From Norana najaformis (lineage: Eukaryota; Annelida; Clitellata; Crassiclitellata; Hormogastridae), in assembly GCA_964023275.1 (NCBI GenBank), contig OZ029923.1, positions 10,857,738-10,921,737 on the forward strand: a DNA stretch of 64,000 nt. Direction: 5' to 3'. The position numbers and the translations under genes are program-made. Shown piece after piece: positions 44,801-56,095 of this stretch. Positions within the stretch are counted from its first letter, which is position 1, and the number at the start of each line of letters is the position of its first letter. The notes under the pieces were generated by a model, which was not told the DNA's origin, made no database searches, and saw only the letters and a list, made by a program, of their open reading frames with translations.

Positions 44801-47800
44801 GCTGTCATCCTCAGTATGAGTGCCTCCTTTAATTCAACAGCACTGTTTCCTCTGTGCTGTGGAAATGTGGCAGTGTTTCAGGCAGACAAAGTGAACATCT
44901 TTTGGTCTATCCTTACAGGACCTGATTCACTGGTGATGGATTTGTGATTATGATTATGTTTCATACATTACAGAATGTAATGTAATGGAATCAGAGATTT
45001 GTTTACACATTTTACTGACAAAAAAGTTCTGCATGGATTTGCACCAGTATTTTCAAGGGAAAATGTGCTTTCTTGAGAATTATTTTCCATGCACATTAAT
45101 GAAGACTTTACCTGGTAATTAAATGATTAATGTAGTACATTGTATTTGTTTAATTGTTCATACACATTTTGAGGACCATGATTTCTCGAGGATAATATGT
45201 CGTCTTAGTTCACTTTACCTCACTATAATTTATGACTATTAATAAACATTTTGTGCAGTCAGCCAACATGAAAATATGAGAACGTGTTTGAATATACTCA
45301 TCGTTCTTTCTAGTTTGCATACAGTTTCCTAATAAAATTAATGTTGTATGTGGATTCTTGGAAAGCTGCATGAATAAGAATGAAGTGAAAAATTAGGTGT
45401 GTTACCGGATCATGGATTTGAGATATTCAGACACTTGCAAGTCGTTCTATATCTAAATTTAATTAACTTTAAAAAGAATTGCCCTTTGTTTATTTATGAT
45501 TGCTGTGATTGCGCTTTTTCTGTTAAAGTGCTATATGAATAATTTTCATAGTTCCAACGACTTCTGGAACGGGGAGTGAGACGACTGGAATTGCAGTCTT
45601 TGACTTTGAGCAGATGAAAGCAAAGACAGGTAGAATTCAGATGCTTCCCAGGTGGTATCATATTCTTTGCATTATGAAACACACAAACACACATATGTAC
45701 ACACGTATAACACATATACAACGTACATACAGTACAAAGCCACATATAATGACACGTACAAAGACACAAAAGCATACATACAGATACCTATTGAAATACA
45801 CATAAAGGCACCCATTCAGGGATACATATACTCTGGTTAGCACACATACAAATACACATACAGTCACCGATGCAAACACTTATAGGCACACAGACACATA
45901 CAAGTAACAGATGCCATAATTGTAACAGATACAAACACATATTAACACATACAGAGGCACACAGACACATACAAACACACAAAAATGTGTCAGATTATCT
46001 GCATTTAGAAGCTAATAGTTGCCTCAGAGTGTAGAGTTGCTATCAATATTTGTTACTATATCTCAGAAGTTGTTGATTTTGAAGAGACATCTCAGATGTT
46101 GGGACAATCCTTAAGTGTCCATCTCTGTTTTAATGGTTGCAAAATGAAAATATGCTCCTGTGTTCCTACAGTTACATTAGATCTTTACTTTATATATAAT
46201 TAGAATTCACTGATGCAGTCCGCATTGATATATCTATTTAAGTTTTGTTTTGTTTCTCAAGGTTTTGCTTTTTCCAGATAATACCTAAAAAGTAAAAACT
46301 ATTAAATAATACTATATAATGCACAAGTCTTCACTTGGCCAGTCAAGAAGATTTTAGTTGTTCATCTGATCAGAAATGGTTGCTTTGGTAACAATGAAAA
46401 GGATGTTGATGTGGTAATTTTAATCCTGTTTGATTTCACACATATTTGGTTGCTACAATTATGTGGTTAGGTGTAGTTGGCCGCCCAATGCGTCCAATGT
46501 TGGGGCTTATCGACCCAAAACACACTCTGACGATGCCGGAGAGGGTTGTGGCCAACAGTGGATTTGATGTGCTCTGGTGAGTTACAAACAGGTCTGCTTG
46601 AAGTCACTTGAATGAACTTTAATTTTGTGGATGAAAAACTGCATGATATCTGTGGTCAGTGATTGCTTAGCCTTGAACGTTATTTTGAAAACATAGAGTA
46701 ATTCGAGTTTTATATTGGGTTAAAAATTCTCCTAAAATATATGTAATAATAATGTAATAATAATACTGTAATAATAATAATAGCAGCATCTAGAAAAACA
46801 TAAAAATATAACCCACTTCTGCAGCAATATTATTTTGTTCCCCTCGCTTTTGAAACTCTAGGCCCAATTAATAACGTTGGGCTCACTTTCATAACTGAGC
46901 TTGGGCGCTCTTACGCTGGTTTCTGATGACAAAAGAGAAACGCCTGTCAGTTGCCATCCAACGATTTAATGCTGTCGCCTTCCAAAGCACTTTCTCTATG
47001 CCAAAACTTGACAAGTTTTAGCCAACCAAGACAGATTTTTCTCCGGAGCGTTTTTTTATAAGTCCCGATGGATCATAAGTACCTTGGGCAAAAAAAGAAA
47101 TAATAATAATACTGTAATAATAAACACTTGTTGACGTTTCAGCGCTTCAGTGCTGGTACTTTCTGCAACACATTCTCTGTGCCAGAACTTGATGAATAGC
47201 GACTGTTCCTGATGTTGTTCCTCCTTTGCAATAAGTTTTTAAATCCTGAGGGATCAACAAAAAGTAACCATAATAGATTTATGTGGCATATGTCAGAATT
47301 GAATCACAGGCGCAGGAAGTTGCTCAGCGGGGAAATTAGTGGACAGAGTAAAAATGAAACTAATTAACTGAAAGGTTAACATGTGGGAAAAGTTAGGATG
47401 TCAGCAGTGATTATTTTATTTCCAGTCTGATGTTGATAATGATTTTCTGTTTCTTTTCTAGTCATGCACTAGAGTCATTTACTGCCATTCCATATAATGA
47501 ACGGTCACCCCGTCCTACCAACCCGAAGGACAGACCCACTTACCAGGGCAGCAACCCCATCAGTGACATCTGGGCCAAACAGGCCCTAAAAGTCATCGGT
47601 ACCTACTTTAAAAGGTGTGTAGAAATGACATTTGGAACAAAAAATGAATTTTTGCTTGTTTTGAATATTAAAAACATGGATTCCTAAATTACCAAACTCA
47701 GCAGTCCATTATATTTCCTTGAGGTGAGCTTTATCATGATAATGATCACCATGATCATAACTTAATCTGAAAAACTTCTATAGCACCACTGCAATAATCA

Positions 47801-50800
47801 CAAAACATCAATCAATTATTACGGTAGTTAAAACAATCATCTACGTAGTTTTCACGTGAAAAGCCTACACCAGTTGAATGGAATTCAAATTCACATCTGT
47901 AGAGAAACCTCGACTATAACCAGCGTTCCAACATGCTTGGGGGCCAGATACAAGACATGGTCAATATCTAAAGCCTAAGTAGGCTATTTATGCTCTGTGG
48001 GTAGCTTCAGATTCCAAAAGCAATTTTTTGCAAGTTTGCATTTTCTGCAGCTTCCGTCTTGTTTTCTGTTGGTAGAGCAGTTTTCAATTCAGATGACATT
48101 GAGGCCCGCTCTGCAATGCACCTCGCAAGTCTGTATGCTGGAATGGGATTTGGAAATGCAGGAGTTCATCTCTGGTAAATGTTAAACTTTTGCACATAAA
48201 AATTACTGTTATTTGGGATTGGGATGGCTAGCGAAACAGATCCAGTAGCATTCATTACGGACGTTTTCTGTTGCCCTCTTATTGATCAATAAATGACAAA
48301 CCTACCTCTGCAAATGAGCAGAGATGGGAAACGGCTCCAGGTCAGACAAATTGGCTTTCAGTACCTCATTCAGCGTTCCGTGGGTGCACATTTTTACCTT
48401 TGTTAACTGAAATCTTCCTGTTTAGATGAACCAGCCGAGCTTGACCATAAGTGCCAGACTGATTTTATTTTTGATTAAGCACCTGTGAATAAACTGATTT
48501 CCATGATGTAGCTTTTTGGGTGTTGAAATGAGATACTTAAAAAGCTCTGTATAAAATGTCTTGATACAGACTGATTAAGCACCTGTGAATAAACTGATTT
48601 CCATGATGTAGCTTTTTGGGTGTTGAATTGAGGTACTTAAAAAGCACTGTATAAAATGTCTTGATACATACAATCATAGAAATGCAGAGTTCACGATTAC
48701 AGTTACGGCATCATATTTCTGCGCCTTTTTCCTCAAGTGTAACTGACATTTAAATATAGGACTTGACCTTTTCTGGTATTCTTTTGTTGTTGCAAAATGC
48801 AGAGAATTGTGTTCTGATTTTTTAGTCATGGCATGTCGTATGCCATAGCTGGAAATGTCAAAACCTACAAGTGCAAGGATTATAACGTTGATCACGCTCT
48901 TGTGGTCAGTCTTTGCCATGTTCACTTGTGACAACAGTTTTCCTTTAATTCTTTCTGTTATTCAGTTATTGTGCAGTAATGTGAAGATTATTTATTTTGT
49001 TATAATTTATTTTTTGTGTAGATTACTCGTTGCTGGTTTAATATTTGAATAGTAATGCTTGAATATCAGATCACCGATTATAAGACAGACAGATGTTAAG
49101 CTTTGTGTACAAATGTATTAAAATGTAGCATACACCTTGATCGAGATGTTTACATAGTTACTAACTACTGCACTTGAAGAGGATGATAACAATAATGACA
49201 ATATTGTTGCGTTTGTCTGACAGCCAGGGTGGGGAATGTGAACCCAAAGCCACCATCAGTGGTGCAATGCTGGCCAGTTGTGGGCCCAGTGAATGTGTCT
49301 GTCTGGGTTGTGCGTTACCCTGCAATGCAGCAATGACATAATATTACATGGGTAGCATTTTGCGATGAACAACTTCCTATTTAATGGCATTTTATAGATT
49401 TTACAAGGCTTCAGACTCAGATGCACCCACATGTGCTTGCATGTGGTATTCTGGTTTAAAGAATGCAGTTAACTTTCTGGATTAGTATTACATGAGGTAG
49501 TTTCAGTTAGCATTATTTGTTCGGTTAGCATTATTTGTTCAGTTAGCATTATTTGCTCTTTTAGCATTATTTGTTTAGTTAGCATTATTTGTTCAGTTAG
49601 CATTATTTACTCTTTTAGCATTATTTGTTCAGTTAGCATTATTTGCTCTTTTAGCATTATTTGTTCAGTTAGCATTATTTGTTCTTTTAGCATTATTTGT
49701 TCAGTTAGCATTATTTGTTCTTTTAGCATTATTTGTTCTTTTAGCCTCACGGTTTGTCAGTTGTTTTGACGGCACCAGCCGTCTTCAAATACACATATCC
49801 GATGTGTCCAGAACGTCATATTGAAGCTGCACAGCTTCTAGGTAAACCCTGCAACTTAAGCCAATTGGAAAGAGTGTTCGGCTTGTAATGTGGAGAGTAT
49901 AGATTTAAGCCTCCCCTTAGACAGTTGCTGTGTAGGAACTTTGACCTCAAGCAAGTCCTTCACAAACAATTGCTTTGTGCCTCAGATTCAGATTTACTGA
50001 CCTTGCTTGCATAATAAATGCAAAAATAATAATAATTTTGAAGCTCACGCTGTTAAAGCTTACTGTTGTACAGCCTAAAAATAATAAAGCGTGTATTTGT
50101 GAAACGTTATAGTGTATGGTAATGATGTAAACCAGGTAATGGTAAAAGCCTTAACTGTAAAACCAATGATGATGATGTGAAGTAAAATGATTGATAATAA
50201 TAGTGAAAACTATACTAACACCCATGGATAAGATGTGAAACTTGAAAAGAGATCAGAGATCATTCTAGTAAGTATGGCAGTGAAAGTTAATACGATAGTG
50301 GCATAAGTTTAGAAATTACCAAAAGTTAATTTTGCATATAAGCAGTTAATGATGGGTCGTTCATTGAATATGAATATGTTAGATTCATTTCAGAGAACAG
50401 AGAAACCATTTAAGAACAAAACACTTGGTGGCCTGAAATGATTTGCTGTGATATTGGAATAGAATGAGTGCAATATGGAATGGCAAAACGTTTTAGTGCA
50501 TCCAACATATATGGGTAGGTTACAGCATTTTCCAGAATCAGGTCAGACTGTCAGTTGTTTTGTTGCAACAGGAACCGATGTGAGTGGAACACGGAAAGCA
50601 GATGCTGGACTTGTCTTGTCCGATACAGTCAGGCGGTACATGTACGACATGAAGATAGACAACGGACTGAAAGCCGTTGGCTTCACGACAGATGATATCA
50701 AAGACCTTGTCAAAGGAACCTTACCACAGGTGTCAAATTCAGCAATTACTTCTGTGTGTTTCTTGGTGTGGGCACATTCGCATTTACGTAGTGCCTTCCG

Positions 50801-51541
50801 AGAACCTCTAGAATTTACTCCATATGAGTTGAAATGTTGCATATGGACATAATAATGAAACCTTCATCCTCAGGCAAATGATGCCAGCTATCCCACACGA
50901 ATAGAACTCAACTAATGGCTTGGTTCGACCAGATCTCGTTGGATAAAAATGCGACTGGTAGCCAACTGGTTTAGGCGCCTGCCTTTTGAGTGTGCGGCTT
51001 AAAGCTTCCCCTGAGACGGTTGGTGTTTAGGGACTTTGAACAAGTCCTTCACCCATAATTACTGCTCAGCACCACTGATTGATTCTGTGTCTTTATGTAG
51101 GAGCACTTAATCAGTACAGAAAGAACAATCTTGCAGATTCTTACTGCTGAAGGTGACACAGTTTAACAGCTAGTCAGTTTTATATTTTATCCTACAAGAT
51201 GTTGTAAATCACTGTTTAAAACCCCAAAATCCAGCGACTTACTAGGCCCTAGTAGTTAGTGTGATCGGAAGTCATTTCCATGTGCTTTGTACAAGACCAT
51301 GTGAACACATCACTCTCACAAACAACGAAAAAGTTAGCAAATTTTGCTACACTGAATATTTCCTCCAAGGGTTCCATGTTTTAACCTAGACATTTAGTAA
51401 ATATCTAATTTCCTAACTACTCTGGGTCGTAAGTTCTGTTTTATCTGTTTCATTTAGGAACGTGTTACAAAAATGTCACCACGAGCAGTTGCTGAGGAAG
51501 ATTTGGCTTACCTCTTGGAAGAATCAATGACAGTTTACTAA
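41819..51541 (+). CDS. ADHFE1: Hydroxyacid-oxoacid transhydrogenase, 13 coding exons found
   Basis: A mitochondrial iron-dependent alcohol dehydrogenase family enzyme; the family oxidises 4-hydroxybutyrate coupled to 2-oxoglutarate reduction. Exons: 41819-41874, 42200-42273, 43341-43394, 43811-43965, 44247-44443, 45552-45629, 46471-46576, 47462-47614, 48076-48174, 48826-48904, 49745-49841, 50572-50729, 51458-51541. These give one frame of 463 codons including the stop (human 467 aa). Landmarks: [104 protein letters not shown] at the end. The metal-site histidines are present. The intron after 43965 uses a GC donor (AAAAG|GCAAGT). The presequence exon is not found. An ATG at 40006 (MAAKVPREKVLFLLKAIT) looks suitable, but its donor phase does not fit. 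Confidence 0.95.
44678..44900 (+). mobile_element. tRNA-derived SINE (third family)
   Basis: 'tggcagtcaagtggctaatg' and 'gggttcgaatacgagg' give A- and B-box-like motifs at tRNA spacing. The body follows to about 44900. It lies in an ADHFE1 intron. The family is not seen elsewhere in the window with confidence. Confidence 0.55.
45665..45995. repeat. Degenerate ACAC/ACAT-rich simple repeat
   Basis: About 330 bp of imperfect (ACACAT)n and (ACAC)n sequence in an ADHFE1 intron. It explains the many spurious frames there. Confidence 0.85.
46860..47275. repeat. Two related copies of an unknown repeat
   Basis: 46965-47085 and 47145-47270 share 'actttctctatgccaaaact'-type text followed by 'gatggatcataagta' or 'gagggatcaacaaaaagta'. 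It is probably a LINE 3' end, not identified further. Confidence 0.4.
48425..48700 (+). mobile_element. Diverged L2 3' end containing a 100-bp tandem duplication
   Basis: The block 'gattaagcacctgtgaataa' occurs at 48473 and again at 48573, with the next 100 bp repeated almost exactly (period 100). Each unit ends with a 'ggtacttaaaaagcactgta'-type LINE tail, and a GATTACAG end follows. It lies in an ADHFE1 intron. Confidence 0.8.
49507..49740 (+). repeat. 18-bp tandem array forming a splice acceptor tract
   Basis: Exactly thirteen 18-bp units of ttagcattatttgttc + ag/tt (234 bp). The array ends where the ADHFE1 exon at 49745 begins: the functional ttag (49741-49744) is the first four bases of what would be unit 14. 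Every unit contains TTAG after a T-rich stretch, so the array is a ladder of acceptor look-alikes. 'cag' and 'ctt' type units alternate in part, hinting at growth by 36-bp steps. Confidence 0.93.
49858..50040 (+). mobile_element. tRNA-derived SINE (family I)
   Basis: Body 'ttgctgtgtaggaactttga' and 'gattcagatttactgacctt', ending in an AATAAT-type tail. The head is truncated at 'ccaattggaaag'. It starts 16 bp after the ADHFE1 exon ending at 49841. Confidence 0.8.
50953..51115 (+). mobile_element. tRNA-derived SINE (family I)
   Basis: Head 'ggtagccaactggtttaggc', B-box region 'cggcttaaagcttcccc', body 'tagggactttgaacaagtcc'. It lies in the last ADHFE1 intron. Confidence 0.8.
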
Positions 51542-52127
51542 AATTAATGTCACAGCCGAGTACTCTTCTGTTGCATCAGGGCAACCGTACAACAAATTTC
51601 AACAGTGCAACGATGTTATGGTCTTGACGCCAAGGTTTAACTGATCATGTTACTTGTTCATTAAGATATCAAGAGTGCTATTACTTGCACATAATCATGC
51701 AATGGGATAAAAATAATGTTGCAATTTCAGTAATTATGTCTGATAATCGAAAGTGCCATTAAGTAATCTTTATTAGTGCAAGACAAAAGCCCAACCTATG
51801 TGCAAGCCTGCAACAAGTCTGTAAAGTTAATATTACCATTTAAGTAATCATGTTGTGTGTATAATTAGATTAGTTTCCAACAGCTGATCAGTACTAATGA
51901 AGTGTTTATAAGCACTGTTGATTTTAATTGTATATATATTTGGCTACTGGTGACATTAATGAATTAATTAATGGCCCTGTTTTAACTAGTTGTGAGTTAA
52001 GTTCTGTGACCAAGTATGTTAGCCGAGTCCTTCAACAATATTGTTACATGTTTCTGTGGATATTTGTGATAAAACTGGATATATTGCACATGCCTTTTCT
52101 AGTTATTCAGCCTCTGGCCGGTTGAAA

Positions 52128-52270
52128 GGGGTCATCCATTAAGGATATCCACAGAGGGAGGATGAAGGGGTAACTCAAATATGGAAGTTTGGAGGGGACC
52201 ATGCCCAGTGCAGACGTCTGCATCTAAATTTGGTACATACACCTGTGCCTTGCACACCAACTTCAGGTAC
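52128..52270. mobile_element. Partial copy of the MITE
   Basis: It begins ggggtcatccattaaggata and continues like the right end of the 16363-16716 element in reverse orientation, with the internal palindrome TGCAGACGTCTGCA and 'ctaaatttggtacata'. The other end is not found. Confidence 0.6.
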
Positions 52271-52494
52271 AAAAGTGTGTACAGTTTGTGGGTAGTAAGT
52301 GGCAACTCCTGCCTCACTGGTTCAGATGATCCCCTAACTGGGGTGCACTTCCCCAGTTACTATGCTTTTGCCCCCACATCTACCTCCATAATTCTTCCAG
52401 ACAAATTGCTTCCGGCTAGGTAATCCTAACGTGTTCTTAGACAGTTCTGGTTCAGGTTGTTGTGTGTAACTGCAAGCTGGCCCTTTCAGCTACT

Positions 52495-52580
52495 GATAAT
52501 AATAATAATAATAAGACAATTTATATAGCGCCGTAGCACAGCCGAGGCCGAAGAAAAGGGCGCTGTACAAGGGTTGTGTC
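52495..52580 (-). mobile_element. LINE/SINE 3'-tail remnant with (TAA)n
   Basis: (aat)n, then 'caatttatatagcgccgtag' and 'gaagaaaagggcgctgtaca'. Read on the minus strand this is a GCGCTATATAAATTG end with a TTA-repeat tail, as in many L2/CR1-group elements. Confidence 0.55.
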
Positions 52581-52639
52581 TGATGTGTCCCACGATGCTA
52601 GCTAATTACTAATCGGAATAACTCTCAGTAATTCCCAGC

Positions 52640-52950
52640 TGTAATTGTAACTGTAAATTTATATTGTAATTGTAATCTCGAGATTTCTACAGCGCAAGCT
52701 AAGTCATGGGAATCGGCTTCTTCATGGGTGCTCAGTCAAATCAAAATCAATAGGTATGGTCAGATTCGGTTCCAGGTCAAGATCCAATGGTCAGACAATC
52801 AGACGGCTATGGTGGATGGTGTTTAGAATTGGAACAGCAAGAGAGATAAGGGGAAGAGGAGGAATCAGGAAAGGACTTGTGGATGAGGAGTGTTTTCAGT
52901 TTTGAGTGAAAGACCTGCACAGAAATTGCAAGAAGTGCAGTGACATATGG
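52640..52950 (-). mobile_element. L2 LINE 3'-end fragment (family A)
   Basis: 'taatctcgagatttctacag', 'ggtgctcagtcaaatcaaaa', 'ttcggttccaggtcaagatc', 'gaggaatcaggaaaggactt' and the start of the ORF end region. Confidence 0.85.
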
Positions 52951-54377
52951 TGTCGCTTCAATACAAATTACCGAGAGACACTCACTGCTGCACTAACCTA
53001 AACAATGTTAAATGTCATTAAAACCAAAGCTCCTCAGTTACCAAGCAAAGCACAGATACCTAGAAAAGTCACCAGTGACAAAATTGACAGTGATTTGACC
53101 CTGTAATTAAAACCTGGCTTCAAATTATAAAACGTTGTTTTGCCAGTTTAGTCCTTGGACGCAGCTTTCGAGTAATACAAATTCTCAAACAAATTTAGAT
53201 AACATTTTTAAAAATCTTAAAGCAACCTTCTAGAAATTCTCACAGCTTCCATAAAAATACAGGAATTGCTTTAAGATAAGAAAATCGTAATATCTCATTT
53301 CACAGTTCAAGGTATTAGTTGCAAACAAGACCTTGCAACGTGGTATCTCGCAAACACTTTCCAAGAATTACTTAACAAACAAACATATATATATATGATA
53401 AATCAGTCAGGCAACATACAACAATTTAATAAACAAATTCCAGTAGTGTGTTGACCAAACCCACAAACACTGTAGTTCCTATAAACTATTAGTATCACAG
53501 AAGGTCCACAACAAATGTCAAAGCACAAACATGACAAGGTGGCAACCAAGAACAATTTTCTGCAGCCGTCCCCAGTCAACTAAATTTTTCTCAGCTGTTC
53601 TGTCTTGTCAGAAAGTAAATGACTGGTAACATGAGACATTAATGTGGCTTACATGCAAACGTTTTGTAAATGTACATTTATACATACAATTTTTAACCAG
53701 TGTATAGTTACTGACAAAAGTTCAACACTGTAGGTGATTAGTATATGCTCAGCTGTTGAGACGATACAAATCCTTTTAACGCTAGACATTACTTACACAA
53801 ATGCCTCTAAACTGAACAAATTATGTTTGTCAGATGAAAATGTTTCTTTCCTTTACAAATCATTAATTTCAGGATTTTAATGGAATGTAATTATTAACAG
53901 CATCAATTGTTTTACTCCTTATTAATTTAAACAACATGCTTACATGAACAAAGAAAATGCACAGATGCTTTGAAGATGCCGAGTCGGGTAAAAACATTAC
54001 TTGCCATAAAAACCGTTTCAAAATAGAATTATCAGTGAATGTGCAAACAACATTACACTTGAACTTCTTTATAACCTGCATCATTATAAAAAACATCTCT
54101 TTATAACATTCCCCGTTGTAACGCAATATCGTTTGTAAGGCAACTGTTAACATGGCTCCCTCAATTCAAGTTACAAGGTTCCAACGTACTAACGTGCACG
54201 CACAAACACACATGTTTAGAATGTACCTGCAAGAACATCTATCAATTATTTCAACTTTAGTTCTGTACTATGCATGAAAATTAATGGCTTTTTGTGACTG
54301 ACAAACAATTATCGTTCTTCATTGTTTTCACTCATTCAACTTAACGCATTGAGAGAGACATACAAAGACAAAGAGAC

Positions 54378-54563
54378 AGGGTATTTTATTTCTGCATTTA
54401 TTAATCACCGCTATCTAGTGACCAAGCATCAATCAATGGCGCTGAGCAATTTTAAGAGGACTTGCTCAAGGTTCCTACACAGTAACAATCTCAGAGAAGG
54501 CTCAAACCCGTACTCCGCATTACAAGCCAAGCGCCCTATCCAGTCGGCCACCGTGCCCCACAT
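54378..54563 (-). mobile_element. tRNA-derived SINE (family I)
   Basis: On the minus strand 'ggggcacggtggccgactgg' starts the head and 'ggtttgagccttctc' is the B-box region. The body 'taggaaccttgagcaagtcc' follows, with an ATTAATAAAT-type tail. Confidence 0.8.
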
Positions 54564-55227
54564 GTATTGTATAAAGATAGGCACAAAGACAGACAGGTAG
54601 ACAGTTATGTGATCAGCTAACAGGTGATTTTGCCAAAGTATATCTTTGGCAAGTTGCCAGTTCTGTCAAACTGATGGAGCTACAGAAATAGTTTACCAGT
54701 AAGGAACATTTTCACATGTTCAAACAGAAATCAGTTAACATTTTTCAAGATAAAGAAGGCAGTCGTCAAGTTTTTATGAATCTACACATTTATTATGATA
54801 CAAAAGTGTCCCCCATGAAGCTAAAATTACTGCAACAATACGGATAAAATTATTTACAATTACATGGAAAAACTAATCACCACTCTTTAAAAAAAAACAG
54901 AAATAAAGATGAAACAAAATTTTAACATGTTTCAACGAGCTGTTCTTGTATAAGAGAAATTTTTTTACAATCATACCAAAGAATTATCTCCTACTCAAAA
55001 GTGTTATAAACCTTCATAAATCAGGCAGCCTCTATATCAGTTGGAATGCTATGAACCTAAATTATACGATTTGAAGACTGACAATATAAACGACTGCAGC
55101 CAATAAACACCACAGCACTGGATATCACATTAGGAATGATGGGCATCGGTGGATCAAACGTCACAGAAAAACAAAGTCACACTGCAACAGAATTAAAAAA
55201 TAAACAAACAGCAACATTAAAAAAGCA

Positions 55228-55412
55228 TTATTATTATTATTTCTGCATTTATTAAGCGCCACTATCTAATGACTAAGCATCGATGGCACTCGGCAGTTGT
55301 TAGCACAGGACTTGCTTAAGGTCTCCACATAGTAATTACCTCAGGGGATGCTCAAACCCATACTATCCACGTTTCAAGCCAACTGCTTCAACCATTTGGC
55401 TACTATGCCCCA
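55228..55412 (-). mobile_element. tRNA-derived SINE (family I)
   Basis: On the minus strand 'ggggcatagtagccaaatgg' and 'ggtttgagcatcccc' are the head. The end is 'aataaatgcagaaataataa'. It has the same layout as 54378-54563. Confidence 0.8.
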
Positions 55413-55454
55413 CATTAGTCACGCAACAAAAATAATCAACAAATGGCATAGTAG

Positions 55455-55615
55455 TCAAGTAGTAGTCACCTGCACAAACTGCCAATCAAGTATTCAACCC
55501 CTGACCCTGCCAAGTTCAAAATTTCTGTTCCATTTGCACCACCTGGTAAACTCAGCCACGCATCTGACTGAAGAGGGGGGTCACAAGACAGCAGCCACAC
55601 CAACTACCCTACCTG
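55455..55615 (+). mobile_element. SINE related to the 16.0-kb copy (family II)
   Basis: 'ttctgttccatttgcaccac' and 'ctggtaaactcagcc' are the counterpart of 16097-16131, preceded by a decayed tRNA-like region. The copies share the body far better than the head. Confidence 0.5.
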
Positions 55616-56095
55616 CAATTCTCATGCTTGTTCACAGAATACACATTGTGCATTGGCTAAAATTACAAAAATGATGGCCTTTAATATCAAAGTATAAAGA
55701 TATAAAAGAGAGCAATTTTAATCCTTACATACTAAAAGTATTCAATTAAGATTTAACAGTATCTCATTAAATAGCTTCTAATAAATGTGCACAAATCTTA
55801 CTGTGTCATTAAGGTAAAAGTTAAATGCAGCACGAGTTCCTTGTTTCTTATGATGTTCAAACTATGTGGATGAAACGTACTGTCAGTGAACTGTCAACAA
55901 AATGTGTAGTAGCACTAGGGATGTACTTAGTTTAGTACCACCTGATCACACCACACTAATTATCCTAAGGCCCTAATTAACCTAATTAGCATAAAATGCT
56001 GAATATAAGGGTTTGAGCACTGATTCACAAATTGATCACTTGTCCTTCATTATTATACAAGCATTGAAATCATTCTTACACCCCTCTGGACATCA

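Larger units (their letters stand above)
51542..56095. other. Spacer between ADHFE1 and the GOLM gene
   Basis: The two genes converge here. Seen: a MITE copy, an L2-like tail, an L2 3' fragment and two minus-strand family I SINEs, plus a family II SINE at about 55.5 kb. The rest (about 52950-54370 and 55620-56090) shows nothing recognisable. Confidence 0.45.

Noticed and set aside
49507-49740. CRISPR-like regularly spaced repeats
   Set aside because: The units are contiguous with no unique spacers, in an animal intron. It is a minisatellite.
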